This document shows positions 34,086 through 43,918 of a stretch of 64,000 nucleotides of DNA, in pieces. The notes under the pieces are model-generated. The model had not been told where the DNA came from. It saw nothing but the letters and a program-made list of their open reading frames with translations, and ran no database searches. Every line of letters starts with the position of its first letter. Position 1 is the first letter of the stretch. The translations under genes and the position numbers were made by a program. Origin of the DNA: Ancylobacter defluvii (GTDB lineage: Bacteria > Pseudomonadota > Alphaproteobacteria > Rhizobiales > Xanthobacteraceae); assembly GCF_018390605.1 (NCBI RefSeq), contig NZ_JAHBGD010000012.1, forward strand, positions 1 to 64,000, in the 5' to 3' direction.

Positions 34086-36353
34086 ATGCGTAGCGCCCTC
34101 GGCGGTCCGCGCGTGCTGCTGCGCCGCCTGCGCGAAGTCATGGCGGAGCCGGTCAGCGCGCAGGACCGCCTCGACAAGATCGTCGTGCTGATCGCGGCCA
34201 ACATGGTGGCCGAGGTCTGCTCGGTCTATGTGCTGCGCGTCGACGGCACGCTGGAGCTCTACGCCACCGAGGGCCTCAACCGCAGCGCCGTGCATCTGAC
34301 GGTGATGCGCATCGACGAGGGCCTCGTCGGCACGGTGGCCCGCGAGGCCGAGCCGATCAGCCTCTCCAACGCCCAGGCGCACCCCGCCTTCTCCTATCGG
34401 CCGGAAACCGGCGAGGAGATCTACCATTCGTTCCTCGGCGTGCCGATCCTGCGCGCCGGCAATACGCTCGGCGTGCTGGTGGTGCAGAACCGCGCCCATC
34501 GCTCCTATACCGAGGAGGAGATCGAGGCGCTGCAGACCACCGCCATGGTGCTCGCCGAGATCATCGCCTCCGGCGAATTGACCGCCCTCGCCCTACCCGG
34601 TGCCGAGCCCGCCGCCCGCCGCCCGCTGCACCTCACCGGCAGCGCGCTCTCCGAGGGCATAGGCCTCGGCCATGTGGTGCTGCACGAGCCGCGCATCGAG
34701 GTGACCAAGGTCATCGCCGACGACGTGCCGGCCGAGCTGGACCGCGTTGATCACGCGGTCCAGACACTGCGCGCCTCCATCGACATCATGCTGGAGGATG
34801 AGGGGGTCGCCCGCGTCGGCGAACACCGCGAGATCCTCGAAGCCTACCGGATGTTCGCCCACGACCGCGGTTGGATCAACCGCATGCGCGAGGCGGTGAT
34901 GACCGGCCTCACCGCGGAAGGCGCGGTCGAGCGCGTGCAGTCGGACACCCGCGCGCGCATGCTGCGCATGACCGACCCCTATCTGCGCGAGCGGATGCAC
35001 GACCTCGACGACCTCGCCAACCGGCTGCTGCGCCAGCTCACCGGCCGCGCCGGCGGGCCGGAGAAGATGGCGCTCCCCGACAACGCGATCATCGTCGCCC
35101 GCAATATGAGCCCGGCGGCGCTGCTCGACTACGACCGCACCCGCATCCGCGGCCTGGTGCTGGAGGAAGGCGCGGCGACCAGCCACCTCACCATCGTCGC
35201 CCGCGCGCTCAACATCGCCGCGGTCGGGCATATCGAGAACATTGTCGGCCTCGTCGATGCCGGCGACCCGATCATCGTCGACGGCGTCAGCGGCGAGGTG
35301 CATGTGCGCCCGCCCACCGATGTCGAGGGCGTCTATGTCGAGAAGGTGCGGTTCCGGGCCAAGCGGCTGGAGCAATATGCCGCGCTGCGCGACGTGCCGA
35401 CCGTCACCAAGGACGGCGTCGCCATCGACCTGCATCTGAATGCCGGCCTGCTGGTCGACCTGCCGCACATCGACGAGACCGGCGCCTCGGGCATCGGCCT
35501 GTTCCGCACCGAACTGCAGTTCATGATCGCCTCCGCCTTCCCGCGCACCAATGAGCAGCTCAAGCTCTATCGCGCGGTGCTGGACGCGGCCGATGGCCGG
35601 CCGGTGGTGTTCCGCACCCTCGACATCGGCGGCGACAAGGTGCTGCCCTATATGCGGGCGATCGAGGAAGAGAACCCGGCGCTGGGCTGGCGCGCCATCC
35701 GCCTCGGCCTCGACCGCCCGGGCCTGCTGCGCAGCCAGGTCCGCGCCCTGCTCCGCGCCGCCAATGGCCGCGAGCTGCGGCTGATCTTCCCGATGGTCGC
35801 GGCGGTGGAAGAGTTCGACAAGGCGCGCCATATCGTCGAGCGCGAGCTCACCCATCTGCGCCGCCACGGCCACGGCCTGCCTGAGCGGGTGCTGGTGGGG
35901 GTGATGCTGGAAGTGCCCTCGCTGCTGTTCCAGCTCGACGCGCTGTTCGAGCGCATCGATTTCGCCTCGGTCGGCTCCAACGACCTGGTGCAGTTCCTGT
36001 TCGCCGCCGATCGCGGCAATCCGCGCGTCGCCGACCGCTTCGACCCGCTGTCGCCGCCGGCGCTCAATGCGCTCAAGACCATCGCCGACGCCGCCGAACG
36101 CCACGGCAAGCAGGTGACCCTGTGCGGCGAACTCGCCTCGCGGCCGCTGGAAGCGCTGGCGCTCGCCGCCATCGGCTATCGCAAGCTTTCGCTTTCGCCC
36201 GCATCCTACGGCCCGGTGAAGGCGATGTTCCTCGATCTCGATCTCGGCGCCGTCTCCGCCCTGGTCAAGCCGCTGCTGAACGGCGAAGCCTATATTCCCA
36301 GCCTGCGCCCGCATCTGAAGGCCTTTGCCGAAACCACCGGCCTGCCACTGTGA
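34086..36353 (+). CDS. ptsP: phosphoenolpyruvate-protein phosphotransferase, nitrogen PTS enzyme I
   Basis: A 755-residue protein. An N-terminal GAF domain (about residues 20-165), which senses nitrogen status in this family, is followed by the enzyme I core. The phosphorylated His is His367 in [11 protein letters not shown]. The PEP-binding barrel has [10 protein letters not shown] and the catalytic Cys in V-T-L-C-G-E-L-A. It phosphorylates NPr in the regulatory PTS-Ntr, so it is a link between nitrogen status and the gltBD-type metabolism in this window. The ATG at 34086 is chosen. Its TGA stop overlaps the GTG start of prfA. Confidence 0.94.
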   Translation: MRSALGGPRVLLRRLREVMAEPVSAQDRLDKIVVLIAANMVAEVCSVYVLRVDGTLELYATEGLNRSAVHLTVMRIDEGLVGTVAREAEPISLSNAQAHPAFSYRPETGEEIYHSFLGVPILRAGNTLGVLVVQNRAHRSYTEEEIEALQTTAMVLAEIIASGELTALALPGAEPAARRPLHLTGSALSEGIGLGHVVLHEPRIEVTKVIADDVPAELDRVDHAVQTLRASIDIMLEDEGVARVGEHREILEAYRMFAHDRGWINRMREAVMTGLTAEGAVERVQSDTRARMLRMTDPYLRERMHDLDDLANRLLRQLTGRAGGPEKMALPDNAIIVARNMSPAALLDYDRTRIRGLVLEEGAATSHLTIVARALNIAAVGHIENIVGLVDAGDPIIVDGVSGEVHVRPPTDVEGVYVEKVRFRAKRLEQYAALRDVPTVTKDGVAIDLHLNAGLLVDLPHIDETGASGIGLFRTELQFMIASAFPRTNEQLKLYRAVLDAADGRPVVFRTLDIGGDKVLPYMRAIEEENPALGWRAIRLGLDRPGLLRSQVRALLRAANGRELRLIFPMVAAVEEFDKARHIVERELTHLRRHGHGLPERVLVGVMLEVPSLLFQLDALFERIDFASVGSNDLVQFLFAADRGNPRVADRFDPLSPPALNALKTIADAAERHGKQVTLCGELASRPLEALALAAIGYRKLSLSPASYGPVKAMFLDLDLGAVSALVKPLLNGEAYIPSLRPHLKAFAETTGLPL

Positions 36354-37444
36354 CCACCGCTCTGCCCGATGCCCGCCTCGACCAGCTTCTCGCCCGCCAC
36401 GCCGAGATCGAGCACGCGCTTTCGGCCAGCCCGGATGCGGAGGCTTATGTCCGGCTCTCGCGCGAATTCGCCGACCTCTCGCCGCTGATCGAGCGGGTGA
36501 AGGCGCTGCGCGCCGCCGAGCGCGAGCTCGCCGAGGCACGGCTGCTCGCGGAAGATGCCGCCGGGGACCGGGAGATGGCCGCCCTCGCCGCCGAGGAGGC
36601 CGCCGCTCTGGAAGAGACGACCGAGGCGCTCGTTCACGAGGTGCGGCTCGCCCTGCTGCCGAAGGACGCCATGGATGAGCGCGGCGTCATCCTCGAGGTG
36701 CGCGCCGGCACCGGAGGCGACGAGGCGGCGCTGTTCGCCGGCGACCTGTTCCGCATGTATGAGCGATTCGCCTCGCTGAACGGCTGGTCGGTCGAAGTCA
36801 TGTCGATGAGCGAGGGCGCCGCCGGCGGCTACAAGGAAATCATCGCCGCCATCCATGGCCGCGGCGCCTATGCGAAACTGAAATTCGAATCCGGCGTGCA
36901 TCGCGTGCAGCGCGTGCCGGACACCGAGGGTTCGGGCCGCATCCACACCTCCGCCGCCACGGTGGCGGTGCTGCCGGAGGTCGAGGAGGTCGACATCGCC
37001 ATCGACGAGGGCGACCTGCGCATCGACGTCTTCCGCGCCTCCGGTGCCGGTGGCCAGCATGTCAACAAGACCGAAAGCGCGGTGCGCATCACCCATATCC
37101 CGACAGGCACCGTCGTCGCCGTGCAGGACGAGCGCTCGCAGCACAAGAACAAGGCCCGTGCCATGGGCATGCTGCGGGCACGGATATACGAGGCCGAGCG
37201 CGAGAAGCGCGACAGCGCCCGCGCCAGCGAGCGCAAGCTGCAAGTCGGCTCCGGCGACCGCTCCGAGCGCATCCGCACCTATAATTTCCCGCAGGCGCGT
37301 GTGACCGATCACCGCATCGGCCTCACCCTCTACAAGCTGCCGGAGATCGTTGCCGGCGATGCGCTGGGCGACCTCGTCGACGCGCTCGTCACCGAGTACC
37401 AGGCGGCGCTGCTGGCCGAGGCCGAATCGGCCGGCTGGAACTAG
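36350..37444 (+). CDS. prfA: peptide chain release factor 1
   Basis: A 364-residue factor that releases peptides at UAA and UAG codons. The G-G-Q motif ([11 protein letters not shown]) is near residue 235, and the stop-codon reading [10 protein letters not shown] region precedes it. Start is GTG at 36350, whose GTGA overlaps the ptsP stop (translational coupling); the length then equals the family norm. Upstream in-frame codons lie inside ptsP and were dropped. prmC, which methylates the GGQ glutamine, starts 4 bases downstream, so substrate and modifying enzyme are in one operon. Confidence 0.96.
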   Translation: MTTALPDARLDQLLARHAEIEHALSASPDAEAYVRLSREFADLSPLIERVKALRAAERELAEARLLAEDAAGDREMAALAAEEAAALEETTEALVHEVRLALLPKDAMDERGVILEVRAGTGGDEAALFAGDLFRMYERFASLNGWSVEVMSMSEGAAGGYKEIIAAIHGRGAYAKLKFESGVHRVQRVPDTEGSGRIHTSAATVAVLPEVEEVDIAIDEGDLRIDVFRASGAGGQHVNKTESAVRITHIPTGTVVAVQDERSQHKNKARAMGMLRARIYEAEREKRDSARASERKLQVGSGDRSERIRTYNFPQARVTDHRIGLTLYKLPEIVAGDALGDLVDALVTEYQAALLAEAESAGWN

Positions 37445-37448
37445 GCCG

Positions 37449-38303
37449 ATGCCGGCCTCCCGCGCTGCGCTGATGAGCGAGATCGCCGGGCTCCTCGCCG
37501 CCGCCGGCCTCGAATCGCCCGCGCGGGAAGCCCGCCTGCTGATCCGGCAGGCGCTATCGCTTGGCGATGCCGACATGATCGTCCGCGCGGAACTTCCCGT
37601 CGAGGATGCCGACGCGCAGCGGCTGCGCAACCTCGCCCGCCGCCGCGCCGCCGGCGAGCCGCTGGCCCGCCTGACCGGGCGGCGCGAATTCTGGAGCCTC
37701 GATTTCACGCTCTCCCCCGAGACGCTGGTGCCGCGCCCGGAAACCGAGACGCTGGTGGAAGCCGCCCTCGCCGCTTTTCCCGAGCGCCTGCGACCGTTGC
37801 GGGTGCTCGACCTCGGCACCGGTAGCGGCGCCATCCTCGCCGCCCTCCTCTCCGAACGGCCCAACGCGGTCGGCATCGGCGTCGATCGTTCGGAGGGCGC
37901 GGCGCGGCAGGCACGTGCCAATCTTGCCGCGCTCGGTCTTTTCGCGCGTGCCGCCGTGATGGTCGGCGACTGGGCCTCGGCGCTCTGCGGGCGCTTCGAT
38001 CTCGTCATCTCCAACCCGCCCTATATCGAAACCGCCGACATAGACGGGCTGGAGGTGGACGTGCGCGCCCACGATCCCCATATGGCGCTTGACGGTGGGG
38101 CAGATGGGCTGACGGCATACCGCGCCATAGCCTGTCATCTGCCCGCCCTATTGTTGCCCGGAGGCCGGGTGATTCTCGAACTCGGGGCAGGACAGGAGGC
38201 GGACGTCGCTCGGTTGGTCGAGGCGGTGGGCCTTCACATCGACGGTCCGGCGCGCGCCGATCTCGGCGGCATCGCCCGCGCCCTCGTTACCACACCGGCA
38301 TGA
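37449..38303 (+). CDS. prmC: release factor glutamine methyltransferase
   Basis: A 284-residue SAM-dependent enzyme that N5-methylates the Gln of the release-factor GGQ motif. An N-terminal helical domain is followed by P-R-P-E-T-E-T-L-V, the SAM-binding L-D-L-G-T-G-S-G-A-I and the catalytic N-P-P-Y-I. The ATG at 37449 lies 4 bases after the prfA stop. A second ATG, eight codons in, is possible. The family fit is good along the whole length. Confidence 0.94.
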   Translation: MPASRAALMSEIAGLLAAAGLESPAREARLLIRQALSLGDADMIVRAELPVEDADAQRLRNLARRRAAGEPLARLTGRREFWSLDFTLSPETLVPRPETETLVEAALAAFPERLRPLRVLDLGTGSGAILAALLSERPNAVGIGVDRSEGAARQARANLAALGLFARAAVMVGDWASALCGRFDLVISNPPYIETADIDGLEVDVRAHDPHMALDGGADGLTAYRAIACHLPALLLPGGRVILELGAGQEADVARLVEAVGLHIDGPARADLGGIARALVTTPA

Positions 38304-38928
38304 GATCACCGGCCAGCAGCAAAAAAGGGCTTGGAACCGACTACCGAACCGATTAGTGTCCGGTCACAGGAATCGACCTGAGACATCATTCACCGACAGG
38401 ATGTTGATTTCGGAACGGCTTGCGCGGCCGGGACGGTCCCCTGACCGGAAAGCTCTCCCGCAAGGGAGGTCGATGTCACCTAGGACATAATTGCTTCCGT
38501 CGTTTGGCCGCATGTCACCGTGCGGCAAGACGCGAAGCTGACGGCAACGCCTTTGGCGTGCCGACAGGGTGGTTGCCGTGGCAGCGATCGGATTTTCCGG
38601 TCGGATCCGGCCCCTGGCGCAAGAAGAGGTTCATGCCTCGGAGGTTCTGGCCTCGCTGCGGCGCACCGGATCTGGAAGGATCTTGCCGGGCGATCCACCT
38701 CCAGGGCTGTTCCGCGCAAGCGGATCGCGCGGAGTATATCCGCCGGCTCCTGCGCCGAGATGTGCCGGAATTGCCCGGTCGAGATTTTTCCGAAGGCTGC
38801 GCTCGATACCGACAATTGTGACGCAAACGAAGACGATACGGACCCCAGAAGGCGATTGACCCTCCCGCATGCTCCCGGAAACGGCGCTTCGGCCCGGCCC
38901 GGACGTGCGGCAGCAGAGACCAGACTCG
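38304..38928. other. 625-base intergenic region, no recognisable gene
   Basis: Between prmC and the DUF4167 gene. The open frames have no family resemblance. It includes somewhat AT-richer segments near 38330-38420 and 38810-38860 that probably hold the DUF4167 promoter. I see no terminator with a clear T-run after prmC. Confidence 0.45.
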
Positions 38929-40065
38929 ATGCGAAATAATAACCAGCAGAAGCGTATGCGTGGCCGGAACAACAACAACCCCAATCGGCGCGGCCAGAAC
39001 CCGCTCACCCGGGTTTATGAGTCGAACGGGCCGGACGTGAAGGTCCGGGGCACCGCCCAGACCATCGCCGAGAAGTATCTGCAGCTCGCCCGCGACGCGC
39101 AGGCCTCCAGCGATCCGGTGGCGGCGGAGAACTATCTCCAGCACGCCGAGCATTATTTCCGCATTATCGCCGCGGTGCAGGCACAGTTCGGCGTGCAGGG
39201 CCAGCCGTTCCAGCGTCCGGACGAGGATGAGGACGACTTCGACTTCGAGGAATCCGGCGAAGCGCAGCCGAACCAGCAGCAGCCGCGCGAGGTGCCCCAG
39301 CGCGAGGAAGGCGGGCGTGAGCCTGCCCGCGACGGCTACCGCGATCGGGACAACTATAATCGCCGCGACAACCGGGATAGCCGAGACAATCGCGACAATC
39401 GCGATCGTAACCAGGACCGCAGTCAGGATCGCGACCGCAATCAGGATCGGGACCGAAGCCAGGACCGTAATCAGGACCGCGACCGCAATCAGGACCGGGA
39501 TCGGGGCCAGGATCGGGATCGGGGCCAGGATCGCAATGTTCAGCGGCAGGAGCGTGCGCCTCGCGATGACCGCGATCAGCGTTCCGACCAGCCGCGCGAG
39601 AACCGCTGGCAGCGCGGCGAGCGCCCCTATCGCGAGGCGCGCGATAACGCTTATCGCGATCCGGGCAACCAGCCGCAGCCGACCCTCGGCCCGGACGTCG
39701 AGGCTGAGATCGGCCTGCCGGCCTTCATCACCCAGAGCACCGGCCCTGTCCCGGTAACGCCGGTGGCGGCACCTGTGCCGGCCGAGCCGACCCCGGCCCC
39801 TCTCCCCGTGGCGGCGCAGCCCGCGCCGCAGCCGGAACCCGAGCCCCTCCCCCTCGCGGCGCCCCCCGCGCCCGCGCGCAGGTCTCGCGCCGCAGCGGCT
39901 CCGGCTCCCGCCGCCGAGCCCGCCGCTTCCGAGACGCCAGCCTCGGTGCCGGAGGCGGAAGCCGTCGATGAGGCCGCCAAGCCGCGTACCCGCCGGCGTC
40001 GCTACCGCCGCGCCGGAGATGCCGAGGGCGAAACCCCGGCCGAGCCCGCCGAAGCCGGCGAGTGA
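38929..40065 (+). CDS. DUF4167 domain protein with Arg/Asp/Gln repeats
   Basis: A 378-residue cytosolic protein. The N-terminal DUF4167 domain begins M-R-N-N-N-Q-Q-K-R-M-R-G-R and contains L-T-R-V-Y-E-S-N-G-P-D-V-K-V-R-G-T-A and A-E-H-Y-F-R-I-I-A. It is followed by an acidic D-E-D-E-D-D-F-D-F segment, about 60 residues of R-D-R-N-Q-D-R repeats, then a Pro/Ala-rich tail ending in basic K-P-R-T-R-R-R-R. The composition suggests an RNA-binding, largely disordered protein; the function is not known to me. Its place after prfA-prmC is conserved in Hyphomicrobiales. Followed by a clean terminator. Confidence 0.85.
   Translation: MRNNNQQKRMRGRNNNNPNRRGQNPLTRVYESNGPDVKVRGTAQTIAEKYLQLARDAQASSDPVAAENYLQHAEHYFRIIAAVQAQFGVQGQPFQRPDEDEDDFDFEESGEAQPNQQQPREVPQREEGGREPARDGYRDRDNYNRRDNRDSRDNRDNRDRNQDRSQDRDRNQDRDRSQDRNQDRDRNQDRDRGQDRDRGQDRNVQRQERAPRDDRDQRSDQPRENRWQRGERPYREARDNAYRDPGNQPQPTLGPDVEAEIGLPAFITQSTGPVPVTPVAAPVPAEPTPAPLPVAAQPAPQPEPEPLPLAAPPAPARRSRAAAAPAPAAEPAASETPASVPEAEAVDEAAKPRTRRRRYRRAGDAEGETPAEPAEAGE
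39367..39537 (+). repeat. in-frame short tandem repeats in the DUF4167 gene
   Basis: Repeated 12-18 base units of the CGCGACCGCAATCAGGAT type encode runs of R-D-N, R-D-R-N-Q-D and R-D-R-G-Q-D. All units are multiples of three, so copy number can change without a frameshift. The units are not interrupted by spacers of constant length, so this is not CRISPR. Confidence 0.75.
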
Positions 40066-40098
40066 GGCCTTCACCGGCTGGCAGATTGACGCTGTAAG

Positions 40099-40130
40099 CA
40101 GCCCGGCCTTGTGCCGGGCTGTCGCCTTTT
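40099..40130 (+). terminator. rho-independent terminator after the DUF4167 gene
   Basis: CAGCCCGGC-CTTGT-GCCGGGCTG followed by TCGCCTTTT, 34 bases after the stop codon. Confidence 0.75.
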
Positions 40131-40283
40131 CAGGGCACGGTCCCATGAGGCAGGGGAACCGGCCCGACAGGGCACGCTTCCGGGGGCGACGGGCGGCGCC
40201 TCCGGATAGGGCCGGAACAGGCAGGCGCGCGTCAGCAGGGCAGCTCGCGCCACCCGTCTTTCGCTTCTGAGGTTATGGAGAAA

Positions 40284-41114
40284 CTAGAGCCGCAGGCGTA
40301 CCGCGTCGCCCTCGGCGATCGATCCGCCGGACACCACCTCGGCGAAGATACCGCAATGATTATGGCCGAGGCGGCGCATCAGCGTGCCGGGAATGTCCAG
40401 GTCGCGCATGGCAGTAACCGGATCGACATTAGTGGCGGCACAGCGGACGATGCTCTCGGTGATCTTCAGCTTCACCTGCTCGCCGATCTCGATGGTGTGG
40501 CCGACCAGATCGAACTCCTCCCACGGCTCCATGCCGGCGAGATAGAGATTGCCGCGGAAGCGCAGCGGATCGACCGGCTTGCCGGTCAGCGCCGCCAGCG
40601 CCTGGCAGCTGGCGAGGTTGATGAGCGAAATGTAGCCCTCGGTGGTATCGACGAAGCGGAATCCCTCGGGCGCCGCCAGCATCTTCGGGGCACCGCGCAG
40701 CTCGTAGCGGGCATAGCGCTGGAAGAACAATTCGATCGCCGCCCGGCCCGCCTCGGTCGAAAGGTCGCCGCGCGCCACCTCGGCGCCCTCGTGATGAATG
40801 ACGAGCGTGGTCGCGGCATCGTCATAGCGCGCCTCAAGCGCGGCAAGCCGCTCATTGCGCATCAGCATCAGGAACTTGATCTTCGGCTGAAACGCCGGCG
40901 CTTCGGCCACGAAGCCGGAGGGGCCGTTCTCGATGGCATATAGCCGATCGCCGGGGAAATAGCCGCCGGCGACCAGTTCCGCGAGATCGAGCCGCTCCGG
41001 GGTCAGCCCCTTGACCGGGTAGCGATAGATCGACGCGACCGACGCAAACGCAATCGGCGCTTCCGGCAGGTCGGCAGGCGCGGCGGAGTCGGTATCGTCG
41101 ATTGATTCGGTCAT
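40284..41114 (-). CDS. MOSC domain protein (YcbX-like)
   Basis: A 276-residue cytosolic protein. The N-terminal MOSC_N-type beta barrel contains I-Y-R-Y-P-V-K-G-L-T-P-E. The C-terminal MOSC domain contains R-F-R-G-N-L-Y-L-A-G, then a conserved Cys in I-V-R-C-A-A-T-N-V-D-P and C-G-I-F-A-E-V near the end. MOSC proteins bind molybdenum cofactor and often reduce N-hydroxylated compounds. Start at 41114 (M-T-E-S-I-D-D); eight upstream in-frame codons were dropped. No molybdenum genes are nearby, so the role is unspecified. Divergent from thpR. Confidence 0.85.
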   Translation of the reverse strand: MTESIDDTDSAAPADLPEAPIAFASVASIYRYPVKGLTPERLDLAELVAGGYFPGDRLYAIENGPSGFVAEAPAFQPKIKFLMLMRNERLAALEARYDDAATTLVIHHEGAEVARGDLSTEAGRAAIELFFQRYARYELRGAPKMLAAPEGFRFVDTTEGYISLINLASCQALAALTGKPVDPLRFRGNLYLAGMEPWEEFDLVGHTIEIGEQVKLKITESIVRCAATNVDPVTAMRDLDIPGTLMRRLGHNHCGIFAEVVSGGSIAEGDAVRLRL

Positions 41115-41279
41115 GGCGGCCCAACATACAGGCTTCATTCGAGGCCGTCAGCTTCGCCGAGGGGCGTGACCGGCATGATGCGGCCATATTGGCACTGCCC
41201 TATTTTTACGCTTTTCCTCGGCGCCCGAATCCGTATCAAATTGATGCAGACGATCCCGAGGTTATCAGGGAGGCCGGCC

Positions 41280-41813
41280 ATGCCGCGGCTCTTCACCGCC
41301 CTCGAAATCCCGGCCAATGTCGCCGGCACCCTGTCGATGCTGCGCGGCGGCCTGCCCGGGGCGAGATGGATCGACCCCGAATTCTATCACGTCACCCTGC
41401 GCTTCATCGGCGATGTCGATCACGCCATGGCGCGCGACGCGGCCGCAGCGCTCGACGAGGTGGACCGCTTCGGCTTCGACCTCACCCTCGACGGCGTCGA
41501 CCAGTTCGGCAACAATAAGCCGCGCGCCATCTTCGCCGCGGTGAAGGCCAACAGCGCGCTGATCGAGCTGCAGGCCGAGCATGAGCGGCTGATGAAGCGC
41601 ATCGGCCTGCCGCCCGAGGGACGCAACTTCCGCCCACATGTCACCCTCGCCCGGCTGCGCGACGCCGCCCCGCGGCAGGTGGCGGACTATCTCTCGCTGC
41701 GTGGCTACTTCCGCTCGCCGAGCTTCGAGGTCTCGCGCTTCGTGCTCTACTCCTCGCGCGATTCGGTCGGTGGCGGCCCCTACCGTGTCGAGGCCGCCTA
41801 CCCACTGATGTAA
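41280..41813 (+). CDS. thpR: RNA 2',3'-cyclic phosphodiesterase
   Basis: A 177-residue member of the 2H phosphoesterase superfamily. The two catalytic H-x-T-x motifs are both present: Y-H-V-T-L-R-F-I-G in the first quarter and P-H-V-T-L-A-R-L in the second half. It opens M-P-R-L-F-T-A-L-E-I-P, normal for ThpR. It opens 2',3'-cyclic phosphate ends of RNA; the cellular role is poorly defined. The ATG at 41280 has GGGAGG upstream with good spacing. Its TAA overlaps an ATG (TAATG), suggesting that the next gene may be read from the same message. Confidence 0.92.
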   Translation: MPRLFTALEIPANVAGTLSMLRGGLPGARWIDPEFYHVTLRFIGDVDHAMARDAAAALDEVDRFGFDLTLDGVDQFGNNKPRAIFAAVKANSALIELQAEHERLMKRIGLPPEGRNFRPHVTLARLRDAAPRQVADYLSLRGYFRSPSFEVSRFVLYSSRDSVGGGPYRVEAAYPLM

Positions 41814-41908
41814 TGGCACGGCGCCCGCCTGCGGTTCTGCCTTGCGCCGGACATATTGCGGATGAGGATGAGTGGGGCCATCTCACGGTCATGACACATG
41901 AGGGTCAT

Positions 41909-42313
41909 ATGGCCACCCGCCCCATCGACGCCGCCGCAGCCGACGATTTCGACTTTATCGAGGACCAGCGTTTCGCCGGCGCTGACGATGCCGGCGACGA
42001 GGCGCAGGTGCGCGCCGGTTTCTGGCGCAAGTTCGCCGGCGTCGCCACCCGCATCCCGTTCGCCGCCGATGCCGCCGCAGCCTATTACTGCGCGCTCGAC
42101 CGCGACACGCCGGTGAAGGTACGGGCGATGCTGTTCGGCTCGCTCGCCTATTTCCTGCTGCCCTCGGATACGGTTCCCGATATCCTGCCGGTGCTCGGCT
42201 TCACCGACGACGCCGCCGTGCTTGCCACTGCGCTCAATCTCCTCGCCGCCCATATCACCCCGACCCACCGCGAGGCGGCGCGACGGGCGCTCGGGCGAAT
42301 CACACGCGTGTGA
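41909..42313 (+). CDS. YkvA/DUF1232 family membrane protein
   Basis: A 134-residue protein. The DUF1232 core T-P-V-K-V-R-A-M-L-F-G-S-L-A-Y-F-L-L-P-S is at about residues 70-89, followed directly by the D-T-V-P-D motif and G-F-T-D-D-A-A-V. It is predicted to associate with the membrane through this segment; its function is unknown. I prefer the ATG at 41909 because GAGGG lies 4 bases upstream. A longer form starting at 41813 would overlap the thpR stop (TAATG) and add 32 residues without family character. Confidence 0.8.
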   Translation: MATRPIDAAAADDFDFIEDQRFAGADDAGDEAQVRAGFWRKFAGVATRIPFAADAAAAYYCALDRDTPVKVRAMLFGSLAYFLLPSDTVPDILPVLGFTDDAAVLATALNLLAAHITPTHREAARRALGRITRV

Positions 42314-42527
42314 AGGCTTTCCACGGTTTTCACCCGCCGCAGTAATCCTTCATTTACCTCCCTGACAAAATCACTCGAAGATGAGCCCAATTCTCCGGCA
42401 AAGCGATCACATCCCGGTCGCAAGGGTTCACAGCCGTCCGAGGGGCAGATATCCCTTTAGCGGTCTGAACGGAGCATTGAGCAAAGCCGCAGCCGCGGTG
42501 GAAGCATAAACACAGGAGCGATCGACG

Positions 42528-43040
42528 ATGGCACGACGCATTTCGTGCGCGGCACTCGCCGGCCTGGCACTGGCACTCATCGGAACGGCTGGCGCCCAGG
42601 CGGCGCCGAAGCTGGTTGGCCAGTTCGGCGATTGGGGCGTTTATCTGGACGACAGCGGTAGCGGCAAGATCTGCTACGCGCTCTCGCAGCCCAAAACGCG
42701 CGCGCCCGCCGGCCTCAGCCGCGATCCCGCCTATTTCTTCGTCAGCACCCGCACAGCCGAAAACGTCAAGAACGAGATCAGCGTGGTCATGGGCTTCCCG
42801 CTGAAGGAGGGCTCGGACGCCATGCTCACCATCGGTCCGGCCTCGTTCGATCTTTACACGCGCGGCTCAGGCGCCTGGGTGCGCAATGTGGCGGAAGAGA
42901 ACCGCCTGCTCGATGCCATGCGTCGCGGCAAGGACGTGGTGGTGAAAAGCACGTCGGCCCGCGGCAACGTCACTACCGACACCTATTCGCTGAGCGGAAT
43001 CTCGGCGGCGGTGGATCGCGCGACGCAGGAATGCCGCTGA
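42528..43040 (+). CDS. invasion-associated locus B (IalB) family protein
   Basis: A 170-residue exported protein. Signal peptide to about residue 25 (A-A-L-A-G-L-A-L-A-L-I-G, cleavage at A-Q-A-A). The mature part opens with F-G-D-W-G-V-Y, then C-Y-A-L-S-Q-P-K, typical of the IalB family, and ends in a Cys (T-Q-E-C-R). The two Cys probably form a disulfide. Named from Bartonella but widespread in free-living alphaproteobacteria, where it is an envelope protein of unclear role, so no virulence function is implied. It is followed 10 bases on by a large palindrome. Confidence 0.85.
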   Translation: MARRISCAALAGLALALIGTAGAQAAPKLVGQFGDWGVYLDDSGSGKICYALSQPKTRAPAGLSRDPAYFFVSTRTAENVKNEISVVMGFPLKEGSDAMLTIGPASFDLYTRGSGAWVRNVAEENRLLDAMRRGKDVVVKSTSARGNVTTDTYSLSGISAAVDRATQECR

Positions 43041-43049
43041 GCCGGACAC

Positions 43050-43091
43050 CACGTGGTCCGGCGCTGTTCTCGAATAGCGCCGGACCACGTG
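43050..43091. repeat. perfect 16-bp inverted repeat
   Basis: CACGTGGTCCGGCGCT, loop GTTCTCGAAT, then the exact reverse complement. It lies between the IalB gene and gloB. There is no T-run, so it is either a rho-dependent or mRNA-stabilising structure or a REP-like extragenic palindrome. Confidence 0.8.
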
Positions 43092-43139
43092 CCTTCCTCA
43101 TCCGAGGACGCCTTCCGGAAACCCCCATCGGGAACCGCC

Positions 43140-43913
43140 ATGCCGGTCGAGCTTCGCCTGATCCCCTGCCTCGCCGATAATTACGCCGTGCTGCTGCGCG
43201 ACCCGGTGACGGAGGCGACCGCGGTCGTCGATGTGCCGGAGGTGGCGCCGATCCTTGCCGCCTTGGAGCGCGAGGACTGGACGCTGACGCACATCCTCGT
43301 CACCCATCACCACACCGATCACATTGCCGGGGTCGAGGCGCTGAAGGCGCGCTACGGCGCGACCGTGATCGGCCCGAAGGCGGAACGCGACACCATTCCC
43401 GGTCTCGATTTCGCGGTGACGGATGGCGATCCGGTAGCAGTGGGCAGCCTGGTCGGCCGGGTGCTGGAGACCCCAGGCCATACCAAGGGCCATATCGTCT
43501 TCCTGTTCGAGGGCGAACGGCTGCTGTTCAGCGGCGACACGCTGTTTGTCATGGGCTGCGGCCGGCCGTTCGAATGCGATCCGCCGGTGCTGTGGGAATC
43601 GCTGCTGCGGCTGCGGGCGCTGCCGGACGACATCGCCGTCTATTGCGGCCATGAATACACCGTCTCAAACGGCCGCTTCGCCGTGCATGTCGACCCGGAC
43701 AATGCCGCCTCGCGCGAGCAGCTCGCGCTGGCCGAGGCGCTGCGTGCCGAAGGCAAGCCGACGCTGCCGACCACCATCGGCACGGAAAAGGCGAGCAATC
43801 CGTTCCTGCGTGCCGACGACCCGACGCTGGCGGCCAAGCTCGGCCTGGCCGGTGCCGACCCGGCGGCGGTGTTCACCGAGCTGCGCGAGCTCAAGAGCCG
43901 GTTCAGGGGCTGA
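43140..43913 (+). CDS. gloB: hydroxyacylglutathione hydrolase (glyoxalase II)
   Basis: A 257-residue metallo-beta-lactamase-fold enzyme hydrolysing S-lactoylglutathione to lactate and glutathione, the second step of methylglyoxal detoxification. The metal site is T-H-H-H-T-D-H at about residue 57, with E-T-P-G-H-T, F-S-G-D-T-L-F and C-G-H-E-Y-T further on. The ATG at 43140 gives M-P-V-E-L-R-L-I-P-C-L-A-D-N-Y, the standard start. The partner gloA is at 57033. The cupin gene starts 5 bases downstream. Confidence 0.95.
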   Translation: MPVELRLIPCLADNYAVLLRDPVTEATAVVDVPEVAPILAALEREDWTLTHILVTHHHTDHIAGVEALKARYGATVIGPKAERDTIPGLDFAVTDGDPVAVGSLVGRVLETPGHTKGHIVFLFEGERLLFSGDTLFVMGCGRPFECDPPVLWESLLRLRALPDDIAVYCGHEYTVSNGRFAVHVDPDNAASREQLALAEALRAEGKPTLPTTIGTEKASNPFLRADDPTLAAKLGLAGADPAAVFTELRELKSRFRG

Positions 43914-43918
43914 CGGCG

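Noticed and set aside
39367..39537. CRISPR-like repeats
   Set aside because: Units are 12-18 bases, contiguous, multiples of three and encode a charged protein tract; there are no spacers and no cas genes.
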